The notes under the pieces: generated by a model
Database searches by the model: none
Seen by the model: only the letters and a program-made list of their open reading frames with translations
What the model was told of the DNA's origin: nothing
Position numbers and translations under genes: made by a program
In this document: positions 39,088 to 50,267 of the stretch, piece by piece
Layout: every line of letters begins with the position of its first letter
Numbering within the stretch: position 1 is the stretch's first letter
DNA from: Mycolicibacterium celeriflavum
Lineage (GTDB): Bacteria > Actinomycetota > Actinomycetes > Mycobacteriales > Mycobacteriaceae
Direction of reading: 5' to 3'
Assembly: GCF_010731795.1 (NCBI RefSeq)
Contig: NZ_AP022591.1
Span: 1,922,001-1,986,000, forward strand
DNA: 64,000 nt

Positions 39088-39689
39088 CTGGCGGGGAGCA
39101 GACCGACCTGACGGTAGGCGGCTTCCAGGTAGCGTCGCATCTGCCTCTCGGTCGGCGGATTCGGTTGCAACACCCGGTATGTCACGGCGCCGGCCAGCAT
39201 GTCGACGAGAACGTCGAGATCGGCGTCCTCGGCGACGGCGCCGTCCCGCTGAGCACGTTCCAGCATGGCGATGGTGAGGTTGCGGCGCGGCGTGATGTAC
39301 CGGTCCCAATACGTCTGCATCAACTGCGGATGCGTCACCGCAGAGCCGTAGATCTGCGCCACCAGCGCCCGGAACCGAGGGTCGGTCGCGGTCCGCGCCG
39401 CGCCGGCGATGTTGCGTCGGACGAAGACCGCAGGAGGTGTCGCCGCAATCTCCTCCGGGGTCGGCCACTGCACATCGGTGCTCACGTGCGCCTCGATCGC
39501 GTCGGCGACAAGTGGTTCCTTGCCTGACCATCGCCGGTAGACGGTCGGCTTGCCGACGCCGGCACGTTTGGCCACCTGCTCGATGCTCATACCGGCGATT
39601 CCGTGTTCGATGAACATCTCGAGTGCCGCCGCCACGATCGCGGCGTCGAGCTCCTGGCTCCGCGGCCGGCCGCGGCTCGGTGCGGTCAT
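39084..39689 (-). CDS. TetR-family regulator of the FAD-monooxygenase operon
   Basis: 201 residues from ATG 39689, which overlaps the stop of the monooxygenase gene (ATGA). DNA-binding region: ALEMFIEHGIAGMSIEQVAK / AGVGKPTVYRRWSGKEPLVA. An upstream in-frame start at 39758 lies inside the monooxygenase gene and is less likely. Being downstream of and coupled to the monooxygenase suggests it represses the operon, with a monooxygenase substrate as inducer. Confidence 0.9.
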   Translation of the reverse strand: MTAPSRGRPRSQELDAAIVAAALEMFIEHGIAGMSIEQVAKRAGVGKPTVYRRWSGKEPLVADAIEAHVSTDVQWPTPEEIAATPPAVFVRRNIAGAARTATDPRFRALVAQIYGSAVTHPQLMQTYWDRYITPRRNLTIAMLERAQRDGAVAEDADLDVLVDMLAGAVTYRVLQPNPPTERQMRRYLEAAYRQVGLLPAS

Positions 39690-41143
39690 CGCACGGTCCC
39701 TGTCGTGAGCGCACGAGTCAGCCACTGGCGCAATGCTTTCTGTCGGCGGCCGCGCCACGCGAGATGGCCGTCGGGTCGGACGAGCAACGCGTCACCGTCG
39801 ATGCGTCGGTCGATCAACGAAATGCTGTCAGCACCGAGGTGATTGATCGCGATCGCGGTGAGGTCATCATCGGCCCCCAGAAGCCCCCACCGCCCGTGCA
39901 ATTCGGCGCCGGACACCCCGGGCACCCGGTCGCCCGGGCGCAGCCCCCGGCACGGCAGCGATCGGCGCGCCAACGGTCCGTGACGGTACGTCACCCACAA
40001 CTGCGACGTCCGGTACGTCACCCAACGTTGCAAAGCTGGCAGGTTCATCACCGGAACCACCACGCGGTCGCGGATCAATCGACCGATTCTGCTCTGCGCC
40101 ACATTCACTTTGGTCACCGCGCTGGTGCCGCGCAACACTTCGGTGGCAAGCGGACGGCGTTCGGCTTCATACGTGTTCAGCAGCTTCTCGTCGGCGCGAC
40201 CGGCGGTGACGAGCGCGAGTTTCCATGCGAGGTTCTCGGCGTCACCGAGGCCGGTCAGCATTCCCTGACCGCCGAAAGGTGCATGAGTGTGCGCGGCGTC
40301 GCCGGCGATCAGCACCCGACCACGCCGGTATGTCGTTGCCAGCCGGCGATGCACGGTGAACATCGACAACCACTCGGACTCTTCTATGGGAGCCGAGCGG
40401 CCGGTGCGCTCCGGGATGATGCGCTCCAACCGCGCGAGAATCTCTTGCTGTGTGGGTTTTTTCGGTTGCGCATCCGGATCGTAGGCGATGATGCGCCACA
40501 GCCCACCGGGCATCGGCATCGCTCCGATCATCCCGTCCTGGTGTATCCAACCGGTGGTGCCCGACCGATCGAGGTCCCAGCCGATACGCAGGTCGGCGAG
40601 CAGGAAACGTTCGGTGAGCCGGACTCCGGGGAAGTCGATGCCGGCCGCACTCCGCGCGACGCTGGCTGCACCGTCGCAGCCGATCAACCAGCGGGCCCCG
40701 ATGGTGTCCCCGGTATCAGTGACCGCCGTGACCGCATCCGGCTCCTGGCGCACGTCGGCCAAGGCTGTGCCCCAGTGGATTTCGCCGCCGAGCGCAGCGA
40801 GCCGGTCCCGCAGCGCACCCTCGACGGCGGCCTGGGAAATCACCATCGGCGGTGCCGCGGTATGCATGCCGGGGTCGCCGAACCGGATGCGCATGATCGG
40901 CTTGTCACCAAGATACGTCAGGATGCTCATCGCCCGCACCGACCGCTCGGGCAGATCACCGAGTGCGCCGAGGCGGTCCAGTACTTCGGACCCGCGAGCG
41001 TGCAGGAAGTTCGCCCGCGACGTGGTGGCCGGTGCGACCGCTTTGTCGATCACCTGAACACGGACACCTTGTAACAGCAGGCCGCAGGCCACGGCCAAAC
41101 CGGTGGGCCCTGCCCCCACCACGAGGACGTCGGGATCATTCAT
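39686..41143 (-). CDS. FAD-dependent aromatic monooxygenase (PHBH/TfdB class A type)
   Basis: 485 residues from ATG 41143 (AAAGGAAA upstream). The N-terminal FAD motif is VVGAGPTGLAVACGLLLQGV; the second FAD motif GRVLIAGDAAHTHAPFGGQG lies near residue 280, followed by GLGDAENLAWKLAL. The usual DG motif is in LIGCDGAASVARSAAG. Such enzymes hydroxylate phenolic or polyketide rings with NAD(P)H; the substrate is unknown. It is followed by its own TetR gene. Confidence 0.9.
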   Translation of the reverse strand: MNDPDVLVVGAGPTGLAVACGLLLQGVRVQVIDKAVAPATTSRANFLHARGSEVLDRLGALGDLPERSVRAMSILTYLGDKPIMRIRFGDPGMHTAAPPMVISQAAVEGALRDRLAALGGEIHWGTALADVRQEPDAVTAVTDTGDTIGARWLIGCDGAASVARSAAGIDFPGVRLTERFLLADLRIGWDLDRSGTTGWIHQDGMIGAMPMPGGLWRIIAYDPDAQPKKPTQQEILARLERIIPERTGRSAPIEESEWLSMFTVHRRLATTYRRGRVLIAGDAAHTHAPFGGQGMLTGLGDAENLAWKLALVTAGRADEKLLNTYEAERRPLATEVLRGTSAVTKVNVAQSRIGRLIRDRVVVPVMNLPALQRWVTYRTSQLWVTYRHGPLARRSLPCRGLRPGDRVPGVSGAELHGRWGLLGADDDLTAIAINHLGADSISLIDRRIDGDALLVRPDGHLAWRGRRQKALRQWLTRALTTGTVR

Positions 41144-41413
41144 CGCTGCATTTCCTTTACGCTTCCGTTTCGTAATTGAATGTAGTCGCTCGGACGGCCG
41201 AACGCTAGATCCTGTCGAACAACTAGCTGCACAGCATGGCGTCGAGGTATTCGCGCCACCGGTGCCGCGGGGCAGGTCCGCCCGCCCATGCGATGCGTCG
41301 GGACAAGGAAGCGGACGGTGCGCTTCCACGCGGTGTCTGTCGGACAGATCGGAGCGGTATCGTCGGCGCCGCTGACCTGGTTTCGGGTCACATGACTATT
41401 GACAGTGATGGCG

Positions 41414-41458
41414 CCGACAGTCTGCGCCGGCCAGGGCGCTGTCGGTGTCTCATGAGAC
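41414..41458 (+). promoter_or_regulatory. Hairpins upstream of tnpB
   Basis: CCGACAG (41414-41420) pairs with CTGTCGG (41439-41445), enclosing an inner GCGCC/GGCGC stem; GTCTCATGAGAC (41447-41458) is a perfect 12-bp palindrome. Together they end 11 bp before the tnpB ATG and may be an element-end structure or a translation-blocking leader. The rest of 41144-41413 shows nothing I can name. Confidence 0.45.
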
Positions 41459-41469
41459 GCTGATCTTTG

Positions 41470-42894
41470 ATGGCGCGGCACACCACATTCCGGTTCTGTC
41501 TCGATCCGACGGTCGAGCAGTGTGCGGTGCTGGCCCGGCACGCCGGAGCCTCGCGGTTCGCGTTCAACCAGTGCTTGCAGATCGTGAAAACCACGCTGAC
41601 ACAGCGTCGCACCGATCCGGGCGTGGAGGTGCCGTGGACCGGTTTTGACCTGATCAATGCGTTCAACGCGTGGAAGAAGAGCGAGGCTGCCGGCCGAGTC
41701 TTCGCCGTCGATGCCCACGGCGGCGTCGAGGTGGCGGTGACAGGCCTGTCCTGGCGGCGTGAGGTCTGTCAGCAGGTGTTCGAGGAAGCTGCCGTCGACC
41801 TGGGCAACGGCCTCAAAGCGTGGTCGGATTCGCGCTCGGGCAAGCGATCGGGCCGCCGTGTCGGCTTCCCCCGTTTCAAGAAGAAGACCGGCGCTAGCGC
41901 CTCGCTTCGGTTGCGCAACAAGCATTCCAAGGGTAAACCGCCGGCGATCCGTGTCGGCGATGGCAACCGGCCTCGGTCGGTCACACTGCCCGGCATCGGT
42001 CTTATCTCGGTGCATGACGACACCCGCGATCTGCGGCGGATGATCGCCAAAGATCGGGCGAAAATCTTGTTCGCCACGATCAGCTATCGCGGCGGCCGGT
42101 GGTGGTGTGCGTTGAATGTCGAGGCCGCCGACTTGCACCCACGCCAGCAGCACCCGACTCGCGCCGACGACGCCGACGGTTGGGTGGGTGTGGACCGCGG
42201 CCTATCGACGTTCCTGGTCGCCGCCACCAGCGACGGCACCGAAGTCGCCCGCATCCGCGATGCGCCCAAAGCGCTGGCTGCTGGGCTCAAACAGCAGCGA
42301 CGGCTAGCCAAGTCGTTGTCCCGCAAGCAGAAAGGATCACACCACCGCAAGCATGCCGCCGCCCGGCTGGGCAGGCATCATCACCGTGTCGCCAACATTC
42401 GACGCCATTTCCTGCACCAGGTATCAGGCGAGCTGGTCAAGACCCACGACCGGCTCGTCATCGAAGATCTCAACGTGGCGGGCATGCTGGCCAACCATCG
42501 GCTGGCTCGGGCGATCTCGGACGCGGGCTGGTCGGAGTTTGCCCGCCTGCTGCGCTACAAGCAGGCGTGGCGCGGCGGCGAGGTCATGGAAGCCGACCGC
42601 TGGTATCCCTCGACTCGCCTGTGTCCCCAATGCGGGGCGGTCAAGAATGACATGACGCTGGCCGATCGGGTGTTCACCTGCGGTTGCGGGTATTGCGCCG
42701 ACCGGGACACCAACGCTGCGACGAATCTGGCCCGCTGGGGCCACAGCCATGACCTTCATCGATCCCCGGACCCCCAAGCAGGAGGCCGGGCCACCAATGC
42801 CCGCCGACGGGACGGCTCTGGCCAACACTCTTATGTTGGTGAAACCAGCCCGAAAGACGCGGGAACCGACGTTCACACCTCGCCCGCGGCCTGA
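41470..42894 (+). CDS. tnpB: TnpB, RNA-guided RuvC-type nuclease of transposon origin
   Basis: 474 residues. The RuvC triad appears complete: Asp242 in GVDRGLSTF, Glu332 in LVIEDLNVAGM and the DRD at 411-413 in CADRDTNAATNLA. The zinc ribbon CPQCG ... CGCGYC precedes the last motif. N-terminal helix-turn-helix-like region: AVLARHAGASRFAFNQCLQI. Characterised TnpB proteins use an omegaRNA overlapping the 3' end of the gene and cut next to a transposon-adjacent motif. The reading frame is intact, so it may be active. Confidence 0.92.
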   Translation: MARHTTFRFCLDPTVEQCAVLARHAGASRFAFNQCLQIVKTTLTQRRTDPGVEVPWTGFDLINAFNAWKKSEAAGRVFAVDAHGGVEVAVTGLSWRREVCQQVFEEAAVDLGNGLKAWSDSRSGKRSGRRVGFPRFKKKTGASASLRLRNKHSKGKPPAIRVGDGNRPRSVTLPGIGLISVHDDTRDLRRMIAKDRAKILFATISYRGGRWWCALNVEAADLHPRQQHPTRADDADGWVGVDRGLSTFLVAATSDGTEVARIRDAPKALAAGLKQQRRLAKSLSRKQKGSHHRKHAAARLGRHHHRVANIRRHFLHQVSGELVKTHDRLVIEDLNVAGMLANHRLARAISDAGWSEFARLLRYKQAWRGGEVMEADRWYPSTRLCPQCGAVKNDMTLADRVFTCGCGYCADRDTNAATNLARWGHSHDLHRSPDPQAGGRATNARRRDGSGQHSYVGETSPKDAGTDVHTSPAA

Positions 42895-42964
42895 ACCGAA
42901 GACGCCCGAGAAGGGCGGTGCCGAACACTCACCAGAGTTGTTCGACACGCTTTAGATTCGGTGC

Positions 42965-43738
42965 ATGACCGATGCCCTTGTCCTCGTCGTCGATCACGGC
43001 CCGGTGCGGGTCCTGACCCTCAACCGGCCCGAGGCGCAAAACGCGTTGAGTCGCGGCCTGATCAAGGCCGCATATACCGCGTTGACCGAGGCCGACGCCG
43101 ACGAGTCCGTCGGCGCGGTGGTGCTCACCGGTGCAGACCCTGCCTTCTGCGCCGGCGTGGACCTCAAGGAGGCGCAGCGCGACGGCCTGAGCTATTTCGA
43201 GGAGTTCCGCTCCCAGAGCTGCATCGCCGCGACCGGCAACATGCGCACGCCGATCATCGGGGCGATCAACGGCGCGACGTTCACGGGAGGTCTGGAGATG
43301 GCGCTCGGCTGCGACTTCCTCGTGGCCTCCGAGCGCGCCGTGTTCGCCGACACCCACGCCCGGGTCGGCATTCTGCCCGGCGGCGGCATGACTGCCCGCC
43401 TCCCCCAGGTGGTCGGGCTCGCGATGGCCCGCCGACTCTCGATGACCGGCGAGGTTATCGACGCGGCCCGCGCCGAACACATCGGGCTGGTGACCGAGGT
43501 TGTCGCGCATGACCGGTTGCTCGACCGCGCGGTCGAACTGGCCATGCAGATCGCCGAGGTGCCCGGACCGGTCATGCTCGGCCTGAAGGAGATCTATACG
43601 ACCGGGGCGGCCGCGGTGATCGATCCGGCGTTGGCCGCCGAGCAGAGAATCGCGTTCGCACAGCATCGCGATTTCGAGGGGCTGGGCGATCAGTTCCGCG
43701 CAGTGTCAGAGCGCAACAAGCGCCAGATCGACCGCTGA
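42965..43738 (+). CDS. Enoyl-CoA hydratase/isomerase
   Basis: Crotonase-fold enzyme, 257 residues from ATG 42965. The oxyanion-hole segments are FCAGVDLKE and GATFTGGLEMALGCDFLVAS, and the catalytic Glu positions are GGLEM and ADTHARVGILPGGGMT (a Gly/Leu-rich variant of the second Glu motif). Beta-oxidation side step; substrate unknown. Only 17 bp separate it from the right repeat of the TnpB element, so its promoter must lie in or be altered by that element. Confidence 0.92.
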   Translation: MTDALVLVVDHGPVRVLTLNRPEAQNALSRGLIKAAYTALTEADADESVGAVVLTGADPAFCAGVDLKEAQRDGLSYFEEFRSQSCIAATGNMRTPIIGAINGATFTGGLEMALGCDFLVASERAVFADTHARVGILPGGGMTARLPQVVGLAMARRLSMTGEVIDAARAEHIGLVTEVVAHDRLLDRAVELAMQIAEVPGPVMLGLKEIYTTGAAAVIDPALAAEQRIAFAQHRDFEGLGDQFRAVSERNKRQIDR

Positions 43739-43746
43739 ATCCCTTT

Positions 43747-43806
43747 GCGCGAGCGGGCGTGTTTGCTGCGCAACACGCCGCCCAACTTCGACGGTCGCGC
43801 ACGCTC
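43747..43806 (-). repeat. Dispersed ~60-bp palindromic repeat, copy 1 (reverse orientation)
   Basis: Begins GCGCGAGCG and ends GCGCACGCTC. Read on the minus strand it aligns with copies at 43817-43876 and 58226-58286, sharing the terminal words and the central GGCGTGTTG/CG core. It lies right after the enoyl-CoA hydratase stop. Confidence 0.65.
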
Positions 43807-43816
43807 ATGGGCTCTC

Positions 43817-43876
43817 GAGCGTGCACAAAGTGCTGCCCCGGCGCGGCGTGTCGTGTACAAACACGCACGCTCGCGC
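43817..43876 (+). repeat. Dispersed ~60-bp palindromic repeat, copy 2
   Basis: Begins GAGCGTGCACAAA and ends ACACGCACGCTCGCGC. Copy 1 lies 10 bp before it in opposite orientation, so the pair can form a very large stem. It ends 16 bp before the deacetylase stop and may act as bidirectional terminator for the two convergent genes. Confidence 0.65.
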
Positions 43877-43891
43877 TATAGGGGGCTGGCG

Positions 43892-44571
43892 CTAGTGGTT
43901 ACGCATCAGGACGAACTCGACGGTGCGGCCGCCGAACTCGCCGCGCGGGGGCGTCGACATCTCCACTTGTTTGCGGGCCTGCGCTGCGACAGGCGTATCC
44001 GGGTCGAGCACCGACAGGTAGACCTGGTGCTCGGAGAGCGACGCGACCGCGCGCTCGAAGCAGCCGTCGTCGACAGCCTCGACGTGGGTGCCGCCGGGGC
44101 CGTTCTGGAACAGCCAGCGCGGCGGGTCGGGCAGGCTGTCATACGCGTCGAGGACCGCGGTCGCGAACTCGATGTGATCGCGCTGGTTCGGCGCGCCCGG
44201 CGCCCACTCGGGACCGCCGTAGATGCTGATCACCAGGTCCGGGTCGAACTCGGTGATCGCGTCGACGACCTTCGCGCGCAGCTCGGCGGTGTTGCGGATC
44301 TCGCTGTCGGGAAAGTCCCAGAACCTGACATCGTCCACACCGACGATGGCCGCCGACCGCAGCTGCTCCTGCTCGCGCACCGGACCGGCCTGTTCGGGCG
44401 CCATCCCGGCGATGCCGGCCTCGCCGCGGCTGGCGAACACGTAGTGGATGGTCTTGCCCTCGGCGGTCCACTTCGCCACTGCCGCGGCGCATCCGTACTC
44501 GGGGTCGTCGGGGTGCGGGACCATCACGAGCGCGGTGCGCCAATCGGTTGGAAACGCCTCGGGCACGCCTG

Positions 44572-44575
<4 letters not shown>
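43892..44575 (-). CDS. PIG-L/LmbE-family N-acetyl-sugar deacetylase
   Basis: Zinc-dependent deacetylase family of MshB/Mca (mycothiol metabolism). 227 residues from ATG 44575. The metal motif is MVPHPDDPEYGCAAAVAKW at 15-33, the third ligand region is NQRDHIEFATAVLDA. The SRGEAGIAG loop is typical. The ATG overlaps the TetR stop (44572-44575), so it is coupled to that regulator. The substrate may be a mycothiol-like conjugate or another N-acyl sugar; not determined. Confidence 0.9.
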
Positions 44576-46351
<1,776 letters not shown>

Positions 46352-46352
<1 letters not shown>

Positions 46353-47464
46353 TGCTCGGGCCCACCGACGAATTCCCCATCCACCAGCTTCCGCAACCGA
46401 TTGCCTGGCCCGGGTCGTCCGACCGGAACTTCTACGACCGCTCGTACTTCAACGCCCACGACCGCACCGGCGACATCTTTCTGGTCACCGGCATCGGCTA
46501 CTACCCCAACCTGGGCGTCAAGGACGCATTCGTCCTGGTGCGACGGGGCGACGTACAGACCGCGGTGCACCTCTCCGACGGCATCGACTCCGACCGGCTC
46601 AACCAGCATGTGCTCGGCTACCGCGTCGAGGTGAACGAACCGCTGCACAAGCTGCGGATCGTCTGTGAGGAGACCGAGGGCATTGCCGTCGACCTCACCT
46701 GGGACGGCCTCTTCGACGCGGTGCAGGAACAGCGTCACGTGCTGCGCACCGGAACCCGAATCACGTTGGACGCTCAGCGTTTTGCACAGGTCGGGTCGTG
46801 GAGCGGCGTCATCGCGGTCGACGGTGAAGAAATCAAAGTCGACCCGTCGGTGTGGATCGGCAGCCGCGACCGGTCGTGGGGCATCCGCCCTATCGGCGAG
46901 CCCGAACCCGCCGGCAGGCCGGCGCATCCGCCGTTCGAGGGGATGTGGTGGCTGTACGTGCCGATGGCGTTCGACGACTACGGGATCGTGCTGATCATCC
47001 AGGAGGAGCCGAACGGCTTCCGCAGCCTCAACGACTGCACGCGGATCTGGCGCGACGGCCGCGTCCAACAACTCGGCTGGCCGCGCGTCAAGATCCACTA
47101 CACCTCGGGCACGCGAATCCCCTACGGCGCGACCATCGAAGCGACCACACCGGACGGCTCGCCCGTGGTGTTCGAGGTCGAGTCGAAGCTGGCGGTCCCC
47201 ATTCACATCGGCGGCGGGTACGGCGGCGACTCGGACTGGCTGCACGGCATGTGGAAGGGCGACAAGTTCACCGAACGCCTCACCTACGACATGACCGATC
47301 CGGCGGTAAACGGCCGTGCCATGTTCGGGGTCATCGATCACGTCGGCCGTGCGGTGTGCCGGGAGGGCGGTCGATCCGCCGAGGGTTGGGGTTTGTTCGA
47401 GCATGGTGCGCTCGGCCGGCATGACCCGTCGGGATTCAAGGACTGGCTCACGGTCGCCGACTGA
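46352..47464 (+). CDS. Conserved hypothetical, Rv3169-like
   Basis: 370 residues from ATG 46352. It is rich in Trp, Tyr, Gly and beta-strand-like patterns; DRSYFNAHDRTGDIFLVTGI at the start and KVDPSVWIGSRDRSWGIRPI in the middle are typical of this actinobacterial family. There is no signal peptide or membrane helix. It is coupled to the kinase gene, as Rv3169 is to Rv3168. A lipocalin/AttH-like double beta-barrel is possible; the function is unknown. Confidence 0.8.
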
Positions 47465-47470
47465 GCTTTC

Positions 47471-47511
47471 TCGGTGCGCTGCTGATCGCCAGGCGATTGC
47501 TAGCGCACCGA
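47471..47511. terminator. Bidirectional terminator hairpin
   Basis: TCGGTGCGCT (47471-47480) pairs with AGCGCACCGA (47502-47511), with an inner ATCGCC/GGCGAT stem. It lies at the join of two convergent genes and overlaps the last codons of the leftward DUF4345-like gene. Confidence 0.75.
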
Positions 47512-47871
47512 AACCACCCATAGCGCCGCCGCGGCGATCGCCTCCACCAGAAGGTAGAACCAGTTCGGGTAGAACGACGTTCGCTGATCGACGACGGCCG
47601 ACACCACGCGGCCGAACGCCATTCCGGCCAGCGCGGCAGCGACCGTGAGCACCACGCCCGTCCGCAGAGCGCCTCCCTCGACGGTCGCGTACGCCAGCAC
47701 GCCGGCCATAGCCAAACCGAATCCCCCGTACACGGCACGCACTTCCGATCGCGATGCGGCGCCGCCGAGCGTGGTGCCGAACGGCCGCACGAGCGCGTCG
47801 GGCGCGGCCAACGCGTAAATACCCATACCCGCGAAAAACACCGCGATCACCGCCACTACGACGTGTGCCAA
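47500..47871 (-). CDS. Small four-helix membrane protein (DUF4345-like)
   Basis: 123 residues from TTG 47871, chosen because AGGAGG lies 5 bases upstream. Four hydrophobic segments (about 3-22, 42-62, 70-92, 100-120); APDALVRPFGTTLGGAASRS and SEVRAVYGGFGLAMAG are family-like. Function unknown. It is divergent from an AraC-type gene, 33 bp between starts, which suggests joint regulation. Confidence 0.8.
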   Translation of the reverse strand: MAHVVVAVIAVFFAGMGIYALAAPDALVRPFGTTLGGAASRSEVRAVYGGFGLAMAGVLAYATVEGGALRTGVVLTVAAALAGMAFGRVVSAVVDQRTSFYPNWFYLLVEAIAAAALWVVSVR

Positions 47872-47904
47872 GGTAGCCTCCTGTCGACCGACCAGGAGTC
47901 CAGC

Positions 47905-48693
47905 ATGACCGCACGCGGGGCTGAAGCGCTTCCACAAACCTGCTGTCCGTCGGTCTGGCTGTGGCCCGGCCAAGCGTTGTACGCCGGCCCGAGCCTCAAA
48001 CTCGCCCCGCATTCCGGATCGGTGTGGTGCCTGGCGGTCGGTATCGGTGGACCGCTCACCGTCGCGGTCCGCCACGCGAATCGGGTCGAGGCGGGCAGTG
48101 TCCTGATACCGCCACGGATGACTCACCAGTTGATCTGCCACGGCCAGGGCCTGGTCTCGTGTTACCTCGAGCCGACGACGAGCCGCGCCGAAAGCTGCCA
48201 CGCCAAGATGGGCGAATGGCATGGCGCACTCGGTACTGGTCATGTCGACGAGGAACGGCTGCAGTTCACCCCCGCCGACGACACCGAGGCGTCACGCTGG
48301 CTGGCGCTGGCCGCACCCGCCGTAGACAAACGGATCGATCCACGAATCATCAATGCTGTCAACCGAATTCGTGAGGGTCCAGCCGCGTCGATCCCGTCGC
48401 GGGCACTGGCCGCCGAGGCGGGTCTGTCAGAGTCGCGGTTCCTTCACCTGTTCCGCGACGAGTTGGGCACCACCGTGCGCCGCTACCGGCTGTGGACTCG
48501 GTTGATGGAGGCCTGCAACGCCATTGCCGAGGGTAAGAGCCTGACCGACGCGGCGATGCGCACCGGCTTCGCCAGCCCCTCGCATCTGTCCGACCGCTTC
48601 AAGTCGACGTTCGGATTGTCCGCGTCACAGTTGCTGGCGACCGGAGTGGTCGTCCGCGTCCCGGACCAAACCCGGCGAGCAGACGCAAATTGA
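47905..48693 (+). CDS. AraC/XylS-family transcriptional regulator
   Basis: 262 residues from ATG 47905 (CAGGAG site). The N-terminal cupin-like sensor domain is about 1-130; the C-terminal double helix-turn-helix is SRALAAEAGLSESRFLHLFR and SLTDAAMRTGFASPSHLSDR followed by FKSTFGLSASQLL. It is divergent from the small membrane-protein gene, its probable target. The inducer is unknown. Confidence 0.92.
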   Translation: MTARGAEALPQTCCPSVWLWPGQALYAGPSLKLAPHSGSVWCLAVGIGGPLTVAVRHANRVEAGSVLIPPRMTHQLICHGQGLVSCYLEPTTSRAESCHAKMGEWHGALGTGHVDEERLQFTPADDTEASRWLALAAPAVDKRIDPRIINAVNRIREGPAASIPSRALAAEAGLSESRFLHLFRDELGTTVRRYRLWTRLMEACNAIAEGKSLTDAAMRTGFASPSHLSDRFKSTFGLSASQLLATGVVVRVPDQTRRADAN

Positions 48694-48748
48694 CCCGAAA
48701 TGCCGGTCAAAATGGGCACTTTGCGGCTGCTCGCGCTAATCGCGCCTG

Positions 48749-50227
<1,479 letters not shown>

Positions 50228-50267
50228 CCGCAACCTCCCTTGGTTCCGCTGAGTACCACGATAGGAG

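Larger units (their letters stand above)
41213..42947 (+). mobile_element. Solo TnpB element (IS200/IS605/IS607 accessory type), no tnpA
   Basis: A tnpB gene is enclosed by the 12-bp inverted repeat TGTCGAACAACT (41213-41224) and AGTTGTTCGACA (42936-42947). The 246 bp before the gene hold no other credible gene and include a strong hairpin. No Tyr- or Ser-recombinase tnpA is present. The boundaries are provisional, because IS605-type ends are usually hairpins, not terminal repeats; the repeat could instead be an operator shared by the flanking genes. Confidence 0.5.

Noticed and set aside
41236..41463. 75-codon open frame between the monooxygenase and tnpB
   Set aside because: Arg/Gly-rich composition, no ribosome-binding site and overlap with the hairpin region; not supportable as a gene or as tnpA.
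48691..48709. TGACC/GGTCA hairpin after the AraC gene as terminator
   Set aside because: The stem is only 5 bp with a 9-base loop and no T-run; too weak to call.
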